DNA of 64,000 nt from Alphaproteobacteria bacterium (GCA_022599575.1 JAHZMA010000091.1:1-64000), one strand, 5' to 3'; shown: positions 30,700 through 41,198, counted from the first letter of the stretch. Made by a program: numbers and translations. The notes: generated by a model not told the origin, from the letters alone.

Positions 30700-32228
30700 G
30701 TGCCACTCATTTCAACAGGTTGCTTGATTGCCATTAAATGCAATAGGCTGGGAGCAATATCGGCTAAAACACCTTCTTGCAAGTTAATTTTTTCATCACC
30801 ATAATAGCTTAATTTTACCAGATTACAGCTATGGGCAGTGTGTGGTTTTTGGGTTTGTTCATCAAACATGATTTCGATATTGCCATGGTCAGCAGTTAGC
30901 AACATAGCAACATTATCTGGTTGATGCCGATTGCGCCTATCAATCGATTCTAACACGCGCCCCAGCATTTTATCAATAAATTCAACGGCTTTAATGGCTG
31001 CTTCCATTTTACCACTATGCCCAACCATATCAGGATTGGCATAATTAATTGCGATAAAATCATAGCTGCCACTATCAATTGCCTCACATAAATGGTCGGT
31101 TACTTTTTGCGCCGCCATTTCTGGCTGTAAATCATAGGTGGCAATTTTAGGCGATGGCACTAAAATCCGTGTTTCACCTTTCAAGGCTTGTTCAATCCCG
31201 CCATTAAAAAAATAGGTAACATGGGCATATTTTTCAGTCTCTGCCAAACGCAGTTGGGTTTTGCCTGCAAGCGCAAGAGTCTCGCCTAACCCCATATTAA
31301 TCGGTATGGGCGGAAAAAAGCTGTGTAATTTTTGATTGAGGCTTTCAGAATAGTCGCACATGCCAAAAAGAGCCGCGAATTGTGGCGACTTTATTGCTTG
31401 TGATGGTTCGATACCACTTTCAATATTGGCTAATAATGCCATGATTTGCCTAACGCGATCGGCACGAAAATTAGAACAAATCACAATATCGCCTGCTTTC
31501 ATGCCATCATAATCCCCGATAATGGTTGGTGGCATAAATTCATCACTGATATTTTGTTGGTAATAAGCGTCAATCGCCTCATTTGCAGTGACAAAATGCT
31601 GTTTGGCTTTATCATCTATCATGCCATGCGCTATGGCATGATAGGCGGCTAATGTACGTTTCCAATTTTTATCGCGGTCCATCACAAAATAGCGTCCGCA
31701 TAAGGTTTTAATGGGGGCATCAGTTTGTTGCTGAAAATTTTTGAAATATGTTTTTGCGCTGGTTGGCGGGCAATCGCGCCCATCGCTAAAGCCATGAATC
31801 ACGCATTTTTTATGGTGTGCCATGATATGATTGGCAATTTGTATCATATGTTGTTGATGCGAATGAACACCGCCTTCGGAAAGCAAGCCTAATATATGGA
31901 CGCAATTATCGGCTTTCAATTGCTGAAGCGCATCATTTAAGGGTTGATAAGATGCTAAAAAATCTTCGGCAAATGCTTTAGTGATGCGTGGCAGGCTTTG
32001 AAAGATAATTCTGCCAGCACCTAAATTAAGATGCCCAACTTCCGAATTACCCATCTGCCCATCTGGCAATCCAACCGCCTCGCCCGATGCCTGCACCAGA
32101 CTTTGTGGCGCGGTTGCACAAATTTTATCCCAATTCGGGGTATGTCCCTGAATGATTGGATTATATGTTGCTTGTTCTGAATGCCCCCAACCATCCAAAA
32201 TACATAGGATAACTGTTTTTTTCATCAA
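30684..32228 (-). CDS. gpmI: 2,3-bisphosphoglycerate-independent phosphoglycerate mutase
   Basis: The glycolytic enzyme interconverts 3- and 2-phosphoglycerate with two Mn ions. The N-terminus LCILDGWGHSE carries the metal-binding Asp, and the phosphoserine site is in DGQMGNSEVGHLNLGAGRI (Ser near residue 64). Further marks are FSDGRDCPPTSAKTYF and LLTADHGNIEIM. The length is 514 residues, typical of GpmI. It is first in the gpmI-envC-ctpA-yibQ-rppH-uvrB run, divergent from rpsM. Confidence 0.97.
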   Translation of the reverse strand: MMKKTVILCILDGWGHSEQATYNPIIQGHTPNWDKICATAPQSLVQASGEAVGLPDGQMGNSEVGHLNLGAGRIIFQSLPRITKAFAEDFLASYQPLNDALQQLKADNCVHILGLLSEGGVHSHQQHMIQIANHIMAHHKKCVIHGFSDGRDCPPTSAKTYFKNFQQQTDAPIKTLCGRYFVMDRDKNWKRTLAAYHAIAHGMIDDKAKQHFVTANEAIDAYYQQNISDEFMPPTIIGDYDGMKAGDIVICSNFRADRVRQIMALLANIESGIEPSQAIKSPQFAALFGMCDYSESLNQKLHSFFPPIPINMGLGETLALAGKTQLRLAETEKYAHVTYFFNGGIEQALKGETRILVPSPKIATYDLQPEMAAQKVTDHLCEAIDSGSYDFIAINYANPDMVGHSGKMEAAIKAVEFIDKMLGRVLESIDRRNRHQPDNVAMLLTADHGNIEIMFDEQTQKPHTAHSCNLVKLSYYGDEKINLQEGVLADIAPSLLHLMAIKQPVEMSGTCLIT

Positions 32229-32278
32229 TGTTTTCTTGTCGGTGAAATGACAATCTTTATTTAAGAATCAGTTATGCG

Positions 32279-32314
32279 CCTGAATATTGACCTGAATATT
32301 GACCTGAATATTGA
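32279..32314. repeat. Three perfect tandem copies of a 12-bp unit
   Basis: The unit CCTGAATATTGA is repeated three times without change. Each copy contains the palindrome AATATT. At 12 bp per copy the sites would be nearly on the same face of the helix, which would suit repeated binding of a regulator, but slippage expansion is equally possible. Confidence 0.85.
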
Positions 32315-32520
32315 ATCGTATACTGAGTTCGCATATTTAAGTGATAGAAATAACAGTTTTATCAAATTTTAGCAAAGATTTTTGCCAAAAATAGTTAAAA
32401 AATCCCATATGAAATGAGCAATAATGACAATAATCACAAATATTACGCAAGATATGTATTTTTTTCTTTTCTTTTTCATCATTTATCATTAAAATCACTG
32501 AAATTCGTTCAGCAATAAAG

Positions 32521-32557
32521 CAAAAATCATTCTCATATATATTGAGAGGGATTTTTG
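32521..32557 (+). terminator. Leader hairpin upstream of rpsM (attenuator- or terminator-like)
   Basis: CAAAAATC (32521-32528) pairs perfectly with GATTTTTG (32550-32557), and the inner TCTCA (32531-32535) pairs with TGAGA (32543-32547) around a TATATAT loop; a 2x2 mismatch separates the stems. It is AT-rich and followed by mixed T/G sequence, so it is not a textbook intrinsic terminator. Its position in the 5' leader of a ribosomal protein operon makes an autoregulatory RNA structure possible. Confidence 0.5.
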
Positions 32558-32603
32558 TGTTGTTTTTAATTGTTGAAACTTTAATAGAAAGGCGGACTAT
32601 ATA

Positions 32604-32972
32604 GTGGCAAGGATTGCTGGGGTTAATATTCCCACTGGAAAGCGTGTCGTGATTGCGCTAACCTATATTTACGGTATCGGAAATCATCATGCGCGTAAAA
32701 TTTGTGAGGCATGTAAAATTGAATCTCCGATGCGTGTGAATCAGCTCTCTGATAGTGACGTTGCGCTGATTCGTGAAGAAATTGATAAAAATTATCAAGT
32801 AGAAGGCGATTTACGCCGTGATACTTCTATGAATATCAAACGTTTGCTTGATTTGGGCTGTTATCGTGGGTTACGCCACAGGCGTGGATTACCAGTGCGC
32901 GGGCAACGTACCCATACCAATGCACGCACCCGTAAAGGGCCTGCCAAAGCAATTGCTGGCAAGAAAAAATAA
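32604..32972 (+). CDS. rpsM: 30S ribosomal protein S13
   Basis: It has the complete S13 pattern: [20 protein letters not shown] at the start, [16 protein letters not shown], then [20 protein letters not shown] at the C-terminus. The length is 122 residues. The GTG start lies in a context (AGGCGGACTATATAGTGGC) closely matching that of atpH. It heads the rpsM-rpsK-rpoA-rplQ operon. Confidence 0.98.
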   Translation: MARIAGVNIPTGKRVVIALTYIYGIGNHHARKICEACKIESPMRVNQLSDSDVALIREEIDKNYQVEGDLRRDTSMNIKRLLDLGCYRGLRHRRGLPVRGQRTHTNARTRKGPAKAIAGKKK

Positions 32973-32984
32973 GGAATAAATTTA

Positions 32985-33371
32985 ATGGCAAAACGAGTTG
33001 TTCGTAAAAAGAAAGAGAAGAAAAACATATCGGCAGGCATTGCCCATATCAATTCTACTTTCAATAATACTATGATTACCATTAGCGATGTGCAAGGCAA
33101 TGCGATTTCATGGTCATCTGCTGGCGCACAAGGTTTTAAGGGTAGTCGCAAATCTACACCTTATGCCGCACAGATTGCCGCTGAAGATGCCGCACGCAAG
33201 GCTTTAGAGCAGGGCATGAAAACATTGGAAGTTAATGTTAAAGGGCCGGGTTCTGGACGCGAAACAGCATTACGGGCATTGCAAGCAGTTGGGCTAGTGG
33301 TAACCAGTATCAGCGATGTAACGCCAATACCACATAATGGTTGTCGTCCACCAAAAAGAAGACGTGTATAA
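32985..33371 (+). CDS. rpsK: 30S ribosomal protein S11
   Basis: This is the platform protein of the small subunit. Diagnostic segments are [58 protein letters not shown] and the C-terminal [16 protein letters not shown]. The length is 128 residues. It starts 12 nt after rpsM with AAGGAA upstream. Confidence 0.98.
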   Translation: MAKRVVRKKKEKKNISAGIAHINSTFNNTMITISDVQGNAISWSSAGAQGFKGSRKSTPYAAQIAAEDAARKALEQGMKTLEVNVKGPGSGRETALRALQAVGLVVTSISDVTPIPHNGCRPPKRRRV

Positions 33372-33396
33372 CCGCTTAAAATTATAAGGAATAAGT

Positions 33397-34434
33397 ATGA
33401 GTAACCAAGTGGAACCCTATATCCAAAAAAATTGGATAGATTTGATGCGTGCCAATAAATTAGAATTGGTGCCCGGATATGATGAGAAACGCAGTGCCGA
33501 AATTGTGGCGCATCCTTTAGAACGTGGCTTTGGTCTTACATTAGGCAATGCGCTAAGAAGGGTTTTGCTATCATCACTGCAAGGTGGGGCGGTAACATCA
33601 GTTCAAATTAAAGGCGTATTGCATGAATTTTCGTCTTTACCGGGCGTGAAAGAGGGCATTATTGATATTATTTTGAATATCAAAAATCTTGCCTTAAAAG
33701 TGGATACTGGCAAACCAAGCAAAATTTACCTCAATCATAAGGGTGCAGGGCCAGTGACTGCTGGCATGATTGAAACGGGTGCCGATATTGAGGTAATGAA
33801 TCCCGATTTGGTGCTTTGCAATCTAAGTGGCAATGGTGAAATTGCGATGGAAATGAATGTGGAATTGGGTAAAGGCTATGTATCAGCGGCGCAAAATCGT
33901 CCTGAAGATGCGCCTATTGGCCTGATTGCGGTCGATTCGATTTTCTCACCCGTGCGTAAAGTTTCTTACAAGGTGGAAAACACAAGGGTTGGGCAAGATA
34001 CTGATTATGATAAATTGATTATGAATGTAGAAACCAACGGTTCGCTTGCCCCTGATGATGCGGTTGCTTATGCGGCACGAATTTTAGTGGATCAATTTAA
34101 CTCATTCATCAATTTCCAAGAACCTGAAGTGGTGAAAAGTGAAGAAATTGCCGAAGAAATTCCATTTAACCGCAATTTATTACGTAAAGTTGACGAGCTT
34201 GAATTATCGGTACGTTCTGCCAATTGTTTGAAAAATGATAATATCATTTATATTGGTGATTTGGTGCAGAAAAGTGAAAATGAAATGCTACGTACACCTA
34301 ATTTTGGACGTAAATCACTCAACGAGATTAAAGAAATCTTAAGTCAATTAGGCTTGTCATTTGGTATGGATATTCCAGAATGGCCACCTGAAAATATTGA
34401 AAGTCTAATTAAAAAATTAGATGATGGATTTTAA
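33397..34434 (+). CDS. rpoA: RNA polymerase subunit alpha
   Basis: The N-terminal assembly domain shows [20 protein letters not shown] (residues about 42-61) and [19 protein letters not shown]. The C-terminal DNA- and activator-binding domain has [20 protein letters not shown] and then [17 protein letters not shown]. The length is 345 residues, typical of alphaproteobacteria. It lies between rpsK and rplQ as usual. Confidence 0.98.
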   Translation: MSNQVEPYIQKNWIDLMRANKLELVPGYDEKRSAEIVAHPLERGFGLTLGNALRRVLLSSLQGGAVTSVQIKGVLHEFSSLPGVKEGIIDIILNIKNLALKVDTGKPSKIYLNHKGAGPVTAGMIETGADIEVMNPDLVLCNLSGNGEIAMEMNVELGKGYVSAAQNRPEDAPIGLIAVDSIFSPVRKVSYKVENTRVGQDTDYDKLIMNVETNGSLAPDDAVAYAARILVDQFNSFINFQEPEVVKSEEIAEEIPFNRNLLRKVDELELSVRSANCLKNDNIIYIGDLVQKSENEMLRTPNFGRKSLNEIKEILSQLGLSFGMDIPEWPPENIESLIKKLDDGF

Positions 34435-34451
34435 GAAAAGGAATTTTAGTC

Positions 34452-34877
34452 ATGCGACATCGTAAAGCCCATCGAAAACTCAACCGCACCTCATCGCATA
34501 GAAAAGCGATGTTTATGAATATGGCGAATGCTTTGATTAAGCATGAGCAAATTAAAACCACCGTGCCAAAAGCGAAAGAATTACGTTCTGTGGTGGATAA
34601 ATTGATTACCGCCAGCAAGAAAGGCCGCCTTCATGATAGAAGACGGGTCTATGCTTTTTTGCGTGACGAGGATATGACCAAGAAATTATGGGATGTTCTA
34701 GCGCCACGTTATCAAACGCGGCAAGGTGGTTATAGCCGTGTGCTACGCGCAGGGTGGCGGCATGGCGATGCTGCTGATATCGCCTATATCGAATTGGTTG
34801 ATAGAGATGTTGAGGCAAAAGGCAAAGATTCTGGTCCGAAACAAAATGAATCAACACAACAAGAAGTGGTTGCTTAA
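34452..34877 (+). CDS. rplQ: 50S ribosomal protein L17
   Basis: [20 protein letters not shown] opens the conserved domain, followed by [17 protein letters not shown] and [17 protein letters not shown]. The length is 141 residues, with a short polar tail. It closes the operon. The downstream gap to 34955 holds an AT-only inverted repeat (AAATTTT/AAAATTT, about 34896-34915) but no GC-rich terminator. Confidence 0.98.
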   Translation: MRHRKAHRKLNRTSSHRKAMFMNMANALIKHEQIKTTVPKAKELRSVVDKLITASKKGRLHDRRRVYAFLRDEDMTKKLWDVLAPRYQTRQGGYSRVLRAGWRHGDAADIAYIELVDRDVEAKGKDSGPKQNESTQQEVVA

Positions 34878-34954
34878 TATTGATGATTGCTGATAAATTT
34901 TTTAATTAAAATTTAGGCTATCAAATCGGGTATTATTTTTTTAAAGGGCTTTTC

Positions 34955-35689
34955 TTACCAAAACTTAAAAGAAGAGCCAGATTCCTCTGTTTCTTTTTCG
35001 TCAACAGGTTCTATCTTTTTAATATCATTCTTTGGCTCATCTTTTTTGTTATTGTTAAACAGATTATTGCTGAAATTACTTTCTTTCTTAATCGGTTTTT
35101 TGGGTGTGCTTTTCGGACTGGTATTGCCAGATAGTGTCGCTTTTGATGCGCCGGGCCAGTCGATATTGACATCATCAAGAGAATCAAGAAATTTTCTAAT
35201 GTTATTTTCTACTGACCTGAAAATCGCCTCGTTGCGTTTTGCCTTGCCTAATTCATTTTTATCAACAACAAAATATTGTAAATAGAAATTCTTGCCTGTT
35301 CTTTTATCAATCAACTCATAGCTGATGACTGATTCTGATTGATAATACTCCAATTTACGCACCTGCACGAATAAGGCAATTTTATATTGAGACGCATCAT
35401 TAAAAATGGCGGAACGGATGAGTGATTCATCAAGCACGGTTCGAAAGGAATTATTAAAATCCTGCCCTTCAATATAGACATTACCCAAACGTGTGCTTTT
35501 TGGGTCCATTGAAATGATGATATTTTCTAAATCGGCATTGATTTTACTTTTACTCACTTTAATAACAGGGCTAAAGTTGAGATCTTGTGCGCTTGCATTA
35601 TGATGATATAATGAAAGCATTGCGATTATCGTGAATGATAAAATATAATGAAAAAAGTAACGTGATAGGGGCATTTTCTTTTCGCTCAT
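34955..35689 (-). CDS. Secreted protein of unknown function with charged C-terminal tail
   Basis: The protein has 244 residues. A signal peptide (YILSFTIIAMLSLYHHNASA) is followed by a compact domain (residues about 35-170) in which VQVRKLEYYQSESVISYELI and KTGKNFYLQYFVV suggest beta strands, as in outer-membrane lipoprotein or assembly-type folds. The tail (about 180-244) is low-complexity and rich in Lys, Asn, Glu and Ser, ending SSFKFW. No family is recognised with confidence. It is convergent with rplQ. Confidence 0.6.
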   Translation of the reverse strand: MSEKKMPLSRYFFHYILSFTIIAMLSLYHHNASAQDLNFSPVIKVSKSKINADLENIIISMDPKSTRLGNVYIEGQDFNNSFRTVLDESLIRSAIFNDASQYKIALFVQVRKLEYYQSESVISYELIDKRTGKNFYLQYFVVDKNELGKAKRNEAIFRSVENNIRKFLDSLDDVNIDWPGASKATLSGNTSPKSTPKKPIKKESNFSNNLFNNNKKDEPKNDIKKIEPVDEKETEESGSSFKFW

Positions 35690-35766
35690 TTTCTTTGTTT
35701 ATTTTTCTTACTATCGGGTTTGTTATCAAAACAGGCATATTTTACCATTTTTTTTACAAAATGGCA

Positions 35767-36399
35767 TTATTTATTTAAAAAATGTTTAAAATTTTGTTTG
35801 GCAATGTTGATCAGGTCGGTTTTCAGCAATGAAAACATTTGATGGTCTTCGCGATGCCCGTTAATTTCTAAAAAACTGCGTGCCTCACCTTCTAACGTAA
35901 AATTACATTTTTTTAGCAAATTGATTGAAGCATGATTACTTGCCATACAAAAAGCTTCTATGCGATGAAAATGCAATTCCATAAAAGCATAACGGGTAAC
36001 AAGCGCAATCGCTTCTTGCATATAGCCATTGCGCGTAAATTCTTCACCCATCCAATAGCCGATTTGTATGCTTGCGGCTGAGCCAAACCGAATATTGCCT
36101 ATGGTGATACCGCCCATCAGCTGATTATCGGATTGACGCATGATAAAATAGATGATATTGCGCCATTGTTTGCGATGTTGCCTAAATTTTTTTAAGATTC
36201 TCAAATAGCCTTGTTTATTCAGTAAATTTTCATCCCAAAGCGGTTCCCATGGTTGCAAAAAACCATGATTTTTTGCTCTTATTTCCACCCATTGTATGCC
36301 ATGCTTGCGTTGTGGCAATTCTAAAAAAACATCATGTCCTTGTAATGTTTTTTTGGGATGCGAATCGACTAATAAACTATTAATGAAAAATAAACTCAT
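35767..36399 (-). CDS. GNAT family N-acetyltransferase, RimJ/RimL type
   Basis: The acetyl-CoA fold is recognisable from IYFIMRQSDNQLMGGITIGN, IGYWMGEEFTRNGYMQEAI (the pyrophosphate-binding loop lies in this segment) and the ending ASNHASINLLKKCNFTLEG. RimJ-type members acetylate N-termini, often of ribosomal proteins. The open frame extends to 36468, but ATG 36399 reduces the overlap with the protease gene to 20 nt and is preferred. It is translationally linked to the M16 protease, an order common in alphaproteobacteria. Confidence 0.82.
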   Translation of the reverse strand: MSLFFINSLLVDSHPKKTLQGHDVFLELPQRKHGIQWVEIRAKNHGFLQPWEPLWDENLLNKQGYLRILKKFRQHRKQWRNIIYFIMRQSDNQLMGGITIGNIRFGSAASIQIGYWMGEEFTRNGYMQEAIALVTRYAFMELHFHRIEAFCMASNHASINLLKKCNFTLEGEARSFLEINGHREDHQMFSLLKTDLINIAKQNFKHFLNK

Positions 36400-37624
36400 C
36401 AGCTGCCCCAACTGAAACCCAAGATTCTTTAGCATTGCGTAATTTTTCGGCAAATTGATTGAGCGCATTCAGATCAATCGCGCTAATTTTTTGCGTTACA
36501 TCATCGATGGAATGAATCTTATGATAAATATGATAAGATTTGGCATTATATTGCATACGTTGGTCAATATTTTCGTAATTAATATAGGCGCGCGCCAATA
36601 ATTGTTTTTGCGCCATTAAAACTTCTTCTGCAGTAAGAGTGTTTTTGGTATTGGCAAGCTCATCACGTAAAGCATGATATAATTGTTGCGCTTTGCTGGG
36701 GTCGGTGGCGGCGTAAATGCCAAATAATCCAGTATCATGATAGGGTTGCATAAAGCTTTGCACTGCATATGCCAGCCCTAATTTTTCGCGAATGGTTTGA
36801 AAAAGTCTTGACGACATAGTCTCACCAAAAATTTCTGAAAAAGCGGCGGCATGATAAAAATCATCATCATTGGCGGTAGGCCCTTGTAACGCCAAACAAA
36901 GATGAAATTGTTCAATCGGCCGTTTAATATGTTGGTTGCCATGATGATGTGTGGCTTTTTTAAAATTCTGTCCCTGTTTTTTTTGTGGCACATGGCTAAA
37001 ATAGTGCGTGGCAAATTCTAAAATAGCCGCCTCATCAAATTTACCTGCCACCGATAGAATAAGATTATCGGCACTATAATAATCACGCATGAAGTGACGC
37101 AAATCATCAGCAGTGATTGTTTGTAAACTCTTTTTATCACCTAAAATCGGTTCGCCCAGATGGTTATCAGCAAAAACCACTTTCTGTAACCCGTCAAATA
37201 GCACATCTTCAGGATTATCTTCTGCTTGCAAAATTTCTTGCAACACAACATCGCGTTCAGAATGCAAATCATCATGATTGAATAAAGGGAAGCTAAGCAT
37301 ATCTGCTAAAATATCAATGCCAATTTTGGCATCATCCGCCATCATTCGCACATGATAGGCGGTTTCTTCGCGCCCAGTAAAAGCATTGATTGACCCACCA
37401 CATTGCTCAATTTCTTGAGTAATCGTATAGCAGGAGCGAGTTTTTGTGCCTTTAAATAACATATGTTCTAAAAAATGCGCTAGCCCAGAAATTTTTTCAT
37501 AGCGGGCACCCACACGCACAAACGCGCCAATCGCCACAGTGTGGCAATCAATAATCGGGTCTAATAAAACTGTTAAGCCAGAGGGTAAATGATGAATGGT
37601 TGCGCTCATGCTTTTAATTGCCAT
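36380..37624 (-). CDS. M16 family zinc metallopeptidase
   Basis: This peptidase of the insulinase/mitochondrial processing peptidase class has the inverted zinc motif HxxEH in LAHFLEHMLFKGT (residues about 46-58) and the downstream Glu in ERDVVLQEI. It also has SINAFTGREETAYHV and GETMSSRLFQTIREKLGLAY. The length of 414 residues fits the single-chain bacterial form. It may start at residue 6 (MSATIHH). The physiological substrate is unknown. Confidence 0.9.
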   Translation of the reverse strand: MAIKSMSATIHHLPSGLTVLLDPIIDCHTVAIGAFVRVGARYEKISGLAHFLEHMLFKGTKTRSCYTITQEIEQCGGSINAFTGREETAYHVRMMADDAKIGIDILADMLSFPLFNHDDLHSERDVVLQEILQAEDNPEDVLFDGLQKVVFADNHLGEPILGDKKSLQTITADDLRHFMRDYYSADNLILSVAGKFDEAAILEFATHYFSHVPQKKQGQNFKKATHHHGNQHIKRPIEQFHLCLALQGPTANDDDFYHAAAFSEIFGETMSSRLFQTIREKLGLAYAVQSFMQPYHDTGLFGIYAATDPSKAQQLYHALRDELANTKNTLTAEEVLMAQKQLLARAYINYENIDQRMQYNAKSYHIYHKIHSIDDVTQKISAIDLNALNQFAEKLRNAKESWVSVGAADEFIFH

Positions 37625-37731
37625 AGTTTGCGCTTTTAATCAAGCGATTTGATGCTTGCAACATTATCCTATAACATGCGATAAAGACAAAACTATCATA
37701 ATATTAAGGATGCCTTAAATGAGAGGTAAAA

Positions 37732-39528
37732 ATGACTGACCATATTCGTAATTTTGCGATTATCGCCCATATTGATCACGGCAAATCAACACTTGCCGAT
37801 AGAATGATTGAAATGGCGGGCAATGTGCAGAGCCGTGAGATGAAGGCGCAATTATTAGATTCGATGGAATTAGAGCGCGAACGTGGCATCACCATTAAAG
37901 CGCAAACTGTGCGGTTAAGTTACCCATATCAGGGTAAAAATTACGTACTGAATCTGATTGATACCCCTGGCCATGTTGATTTTTCTTACGAAGTCTCGCG
38001 GTCATTATCGGCATGTGAGGGGGCATTATTGGTGGTTGATGCCTCGCAAGGCGTGGAAGCGCAAACGCTTGCCAATGTTTATCTGGCACTAGAAGCTGAT
38101 TTAGAGATTATTACAATCTTAAACAAAGTTGACTTACCAGCGGCAGAACCCGAACGTATCATGCGCCAAATCGAAGATGTGATTGGGCTATCATGCGCCA
38201 ATGCGGTGCAAATTTCTGCCAAAACTGGCAAAAATATCGATGCTGTATTCGCCGCCATTATCAATGATTTACCGCCCCCCAAAAAACAAACCGAACAAAG
38301 ATTAAGCGCGCTATTGGTGGATAGTTGGTATGATAGCTATCTGGGCGTGATGATTTTGGTAAGGATTTTTTCAGGCTCTATTAAAAAAGGGATGAAGATT
38401 CGAATGCTATCTAATAATGCGGTATGGCAGGTGGAACGGGTGGGTATTTTTACCCCGCAAACAAAAATTGTTGATGCGCTAGGCGAGGGCGAGGTTGGCT
38501 TTTTAACCGCAGGCGTGAAAACAGTTTCTGATACCCATATTGGCGATACCATGACTGATGATAGAAATCCGCTGACTGTGGCGCGGTCGGGCTTTAAGCC
38601 ATCGGTGCCAGTGGTGTTTTGCGGTATTTTCCCAGTGGATAATGGCGATTATAAAAATTTACGCGATGGCATTGAAAAATTAGCATTGAATGATTCCAGC
38701 TTCCATTATGAAACTGAAAATTCTACCGCTTTGGGGCTTGGCTTTAGATGTGGCTTTTTAGGGTTGTTGCATATGGAAATTATCATGGAACGGCTGGTGC
38801 GTGAGTTTGATTTAGATTTAATCTCTACCGCACCATCGGTGGTGTATCGAATCACCATGAAAAATGGCGATGTCAACGATTTACAAAATCCTGCCGATTT
38901 TCCTGATATTAGCCAGATTGCCGATATTTCCGAACCATGGATTCAGGCGCGGATATTAGTACCAGAAAGCTATATGGGTTCGGTGATTACCCTTTGCACC
39001 GATAAAAGAGGCAAGCAAATTGAGATGAATTATGTTGATGGGCGTGCTTTATTGGTTTATGAATTGCCGCTTAATGAAATTGTGTTTGATTTTTATGATA
39101 GGCTGAAATCGGTATCGCGTGGCTACGCATCGTTTGATTATGAGTTGAAAGATTATAAAAGTGGTGAATTGGTGAAATTATTGATTTTGATTAATAACGA
39201 ACCTGTGGAAGCGCTGGCATTGATTACCCATAGAAGTTCGGCAGAAAATCGCGGGCGCGAAATCTGCACCCGCCTAAAAGATTTGATTCCGCGTCATATG
39301 TTTAAGATTCCGATTCAAGCCGCGATTGGCAGTAAAGTGATTGCGCGCGAAACCATTGCCGCCATGCGTAAAGATGTGACCGCAAAATGCTATGGTGGCG
39401 ATATTACCCGTAAGCGTAAATTGCTAGAAAAGCAGAAAAAGGGCAAAAAGAAAATGCGGCAATTTGGTAAGGTGGATATTCCGCAAAATGCCTTTATTGA
39501 AGCATTGCGTATGGGTGATAATAAATGA
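37732..39528 (+). CDS. lepA: Elongation factor 4 (back-translocase)
   Basis: This is a ribosomal GTPase with G1 [13 protein letters not shown] (residues about 12-24), switch [22 protein letters not shown] and [13 protein letters not shown]. The LepA-specific C-terminal domain includes [20 protein letters not shown] and then [20 protein letters not shown]. The length is 598 residues, matching E. coli LepA (599). The stop overlaps the rlmN start by 4 nt. Confidence 0.98.
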   Translation: MTDHIRNFAIIAHIDHGKSTLADRMIEMAGNVQSREMKAQLLDSMELERERGITIKAQTVRLSYPYQGKNYVLNLIDTPGHVDFSYEVSRSLSACEGALLVVDASQGVEAQTLANVYLALEADLEIITILNKVDLPAAEPERIMRQIEDVIGLSCANAVQISAKTGKNIDAVFAAIINDLPPPKKQTEQRLSALLVDSWYDSYLGVMILVRIFSGSIKKGMKIRMLSNNAVWQVERVGIFTPQTKIVDALGEGEVGFLTAGVKTVSDTHIGDTMTDDRNPLTVARSGFKPSVPVVFCGIFPVDNGDYKNLRDGIEKLALNDSSFHYETENSTALGLGFRCGFLGLLHMEIIMERLVREFDLDLISTAPSVVYRITMKNGDVNDLQNPADFPDISQIADISEPWIQARILVPESYMGSVITLCTDKRGKQIEMNYVDGRALLVYELPLNEIVFDFYDRLKSVSRGYASFDYELKDYKSGELVKLLILINNEPVEALALITHRSSAENRGREICTRLKDLIPRHMFKIPIQAAIGSKVIARETIAAMRKDVTAKCYGGDITRKRKLLEKQKKGKKKMRQFGKVDIPQNAFIEALRMGDNK

Positions 39529-40622
39529 TGCCTGCTTCCACGATTTTAAGCGATGAAAAAAACCTTATCGGTTTTGACCGCGCCATGTTGCAAGATTTAA
39601 TCACAGATTTGGGCGAGCAAAAATTCCGTGCCAATCAGCTGTTTCAATGGTTGTATCATCACGGCGCGCAAGATTTTGATGCCATGCATAATTTGGCAAA
39701 ATCTTTACGGGTAAAATTGCATGATGCGGGTTATTATATCATTCGTCCCGAAATTGTGAACCATCAAAAATCGGTTGATGGCACACAGAAATGGCTGTTA
39801 CGTTTAAGCGATGGCAATGAAATTGAAACAGTTTATATCCCTGAAAAAACCAGAGGCACGTTATGTATCTCATCACAAATTGGCTGTACGCTTAATTGCA
39901 GCTTTTGTCATACAGGTACACAAAGGCTGGTGCGGAATTTAACTGCTGGCGAGATTGTTGGGCAGGTGATGAAAGTGCGCGATGAATTAGGCGAATGGCC
40001 AAGTCCGCACGAACAGCGCAAAATCAGCAATATTGTGCTGATGGGCATGGGCGAGCCACTCTATAATTACGATAATGTGGCGCGTGCAGTGAAACTGATT
40101 TGCGATGATGAGGGGATTTGTCTCTCGCGCAGACGGGTAACATTATCAACATCAGGCGTTGTGCCGCTGATAGAAAAAGTTGGCGATGAATTGGGCTGTG
40201 TGCTAGCGATTTCACTTCATGCAGTGCGTGATGATTTGCGCGATATGTTGGTGCCGATTAATAAAAAATGGAACATAGATGCGCTGATGCAAGCCTGCCG
40301 CACTTACCCTGGCCTTAAAAATTCCAAACGCATCACCTTTGAATATGTGATGCTGAAAGATATTAATGATTCCGAAGCTGATGCGCGCGCGCTGGTTCAA
40401 TTAATTGCGGGCATTCCTGCCAAAATTAATCTGATTCCGTTTAACCCATGGCCGGGTAATAATTATCAAACATCATCAGATGAACAAATCAAAAAATTCG
40501 CAAAAATTGTGTTGAAAGCGGGTTATGCCTCGCCTGTACGTACACCACGCGGTGCTGATATTATGTCGGCTTGCGGGCAGCTAAAATCCTCATCGCTTCA
40601 TGCCAATCTACAATCAGCTTGA
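39525..40622 (+). CDS. rlmN: Dual-specificity 23S rRNA/tRNA adenine-C2 methyltransferase
   Basis: This radical-SAM enzyme methylates A2503 of 23S rRNA and A37 of some tRNAs. The Cx3Cx2C cluster motif is in [14 protein letters not shown] (near residues 123-130). [17 protein letters not shown] and [14 protein letters not shown] are typical, as are the resolving cysteines in [17 protein letters not shown]. The length is 365 residues. It is coupled to lepA upstream and overlaps ruvX by 23 nt downstream. Confidence 0.96.
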   Translation: MMPASTILSDEKNLIGFDRAMLQDLITDLGEQKFRANQLFQWLYHHGAQDFDAMHNLAKSLRVKLHDAGYYIIRPEIVNHQKSVDGTQKWLLRLSDGNEIETVYIPEKTRGTLCISSQIGCTLNCSFCHTGTQRLVRNLTAGEIVGQVMKVRDELGEWPSPHEQRKISNIVLMGMGEPLYNYDNVARAVKLICDDEGICLSRRRVTLSTSGVVPLIEKVGDELGCVLAISLHAVRDDLRDMLVPINKKWNIDALMQACRTYPGLKNSKRITFEYVMLKDINDSEADARALVQLIAGIPAKINLIPFNPWPGNNYQTSSDEQIKKFAKIVLKAGYASPVRTPRGADIMSACGQLKSSSLHANLQSA

Positions 40623-41058
40623 TGAATTTGCCAATCACCTTACAGATGGGGTAGTGATGGGGATTGACCCTGGCACCAAACGCATTGGTGTGGCATTTTC
40701 GGATAGGGCGCAGAATATGGCGTTTTCCGCATTGATTGCCGATAATTTAGAAATGATTATCCCTGAATTTAATGCGCGTGATGCGGTGGCGGTGGTGGTT
40801 GGCTTACCGCGCAACACTGATGGCGGGCTGGGTCCATCAGCATTAAGGGCGCAAAAACAGGCGCAGGAATTGTCGGTATTATTGCCTTGCCCAATTTTAT
40901 TATGGGAGGAATGGTATTCCACAGTGGCGATGGAAAAAATGCTGATTAAAGATGTGGATATGAGCCGCGCCAAACGCAAAAAAAACCTAGATAAATTAGC
41001 GGCGGCGTTTATTTTGCAAGGTGCGCTTGATGCGGTAAGGAATTATTCGGAAAAGTGA
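40600..41058 (+). CDS. ruvX: Putative pre-16S rRNA nuclease (YqgF/RuvX)
   Basis: This RNase H-fold protein has [15 protein letters not shown] (first catalytic Asp, residues about 21-35), [20 protein letters not shown], and [12 protein letters not shown] in place of the usual WDERLST-type motif. It ends [15 protein letters not shown]. The length of 152 residues is typical. In E. coli YqgF matures the 5' end of 16S rRNA. It is the last gene of the lepA-rlmN-ruvX unit and is followed by a tRNA gene. Confidence 0.93.
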   Translation: MPIYNQLDEFANHLTDGVVMGIDPGTKRIGVAFSDRAQNMAFSALIADNLEMIIPEFNARDAVAVVVGLPRNTDGGLGPSALRAQKQAQELSVLLPCPILLWEEWYSTVAMEKMLIKDVDMSRAKRKKNLDKLAAAFILQGALDAVRNYSEK

Positions 41059-41121
41059 TAGCGAATATTAAACTTGTCAAATAGCAGTGAATCTGATAAT
41101 TTCAGCACCTGCTTACAATAC

Positions 41122-41198
41122 GCGCCTGTAGCTCAGCTGGATAGAGTGCTTGACTACGAATCAAGAGGTCGGGAGTTCGAATCTTCCCAGGCGCGCCA
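41122..41198 (+). tRNA. tRNA-Arg (anticodon ACG)
   Basis: The 77-nt cloverleaf reads: acceptor stem GCGCCTG with CAGGCGC, D arm GCTC-AGCTGGATA-GAGT region, anticodon stem CTTGA with TCAAG around loop CTACGAA (anticodon ACG), T arm GGGAG-TTCGAAT-CTTCC, discriminator G and an encoded CCA end. ACG reads CGN arginine codons after conversion to inosine. It marks the left edge of the accessory island, consistent with tRNA genes acting as integration sites, though no integrase or duplicated tRNA end was found. Confidence 0.96.

Larger units (their letters stand above)
32229..32603 (+). promoter_or_regulatory. Divergent intergenic region between gpmI and the rpsM operon
   Basis: This 375-nt AT-rich region must drive gpmI leftward and the ribosomal operon rightward. 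It contains three tandem 12-bp units (32279-32314), a long hairpin (32521-32557) 47 nt before rpsM, and the ribosome-binding region AGGCGG (32590-32595). No small ORF was convincing. No secY/adk gene precedes rpsM here, so the operon needs its own promoter. Confidence 0.6.

Noticed and set aside
32279-32314. Possible CRISPR or iteron array
   Set aside because: Only three contiguous 12-bp copies without spacers and without cas or replication genes nearby.
34890-34920. Rho-independent terminator after rplQ
   Set aside because: The inverted repeat consists of A and T only and would form too weak a stem to call.
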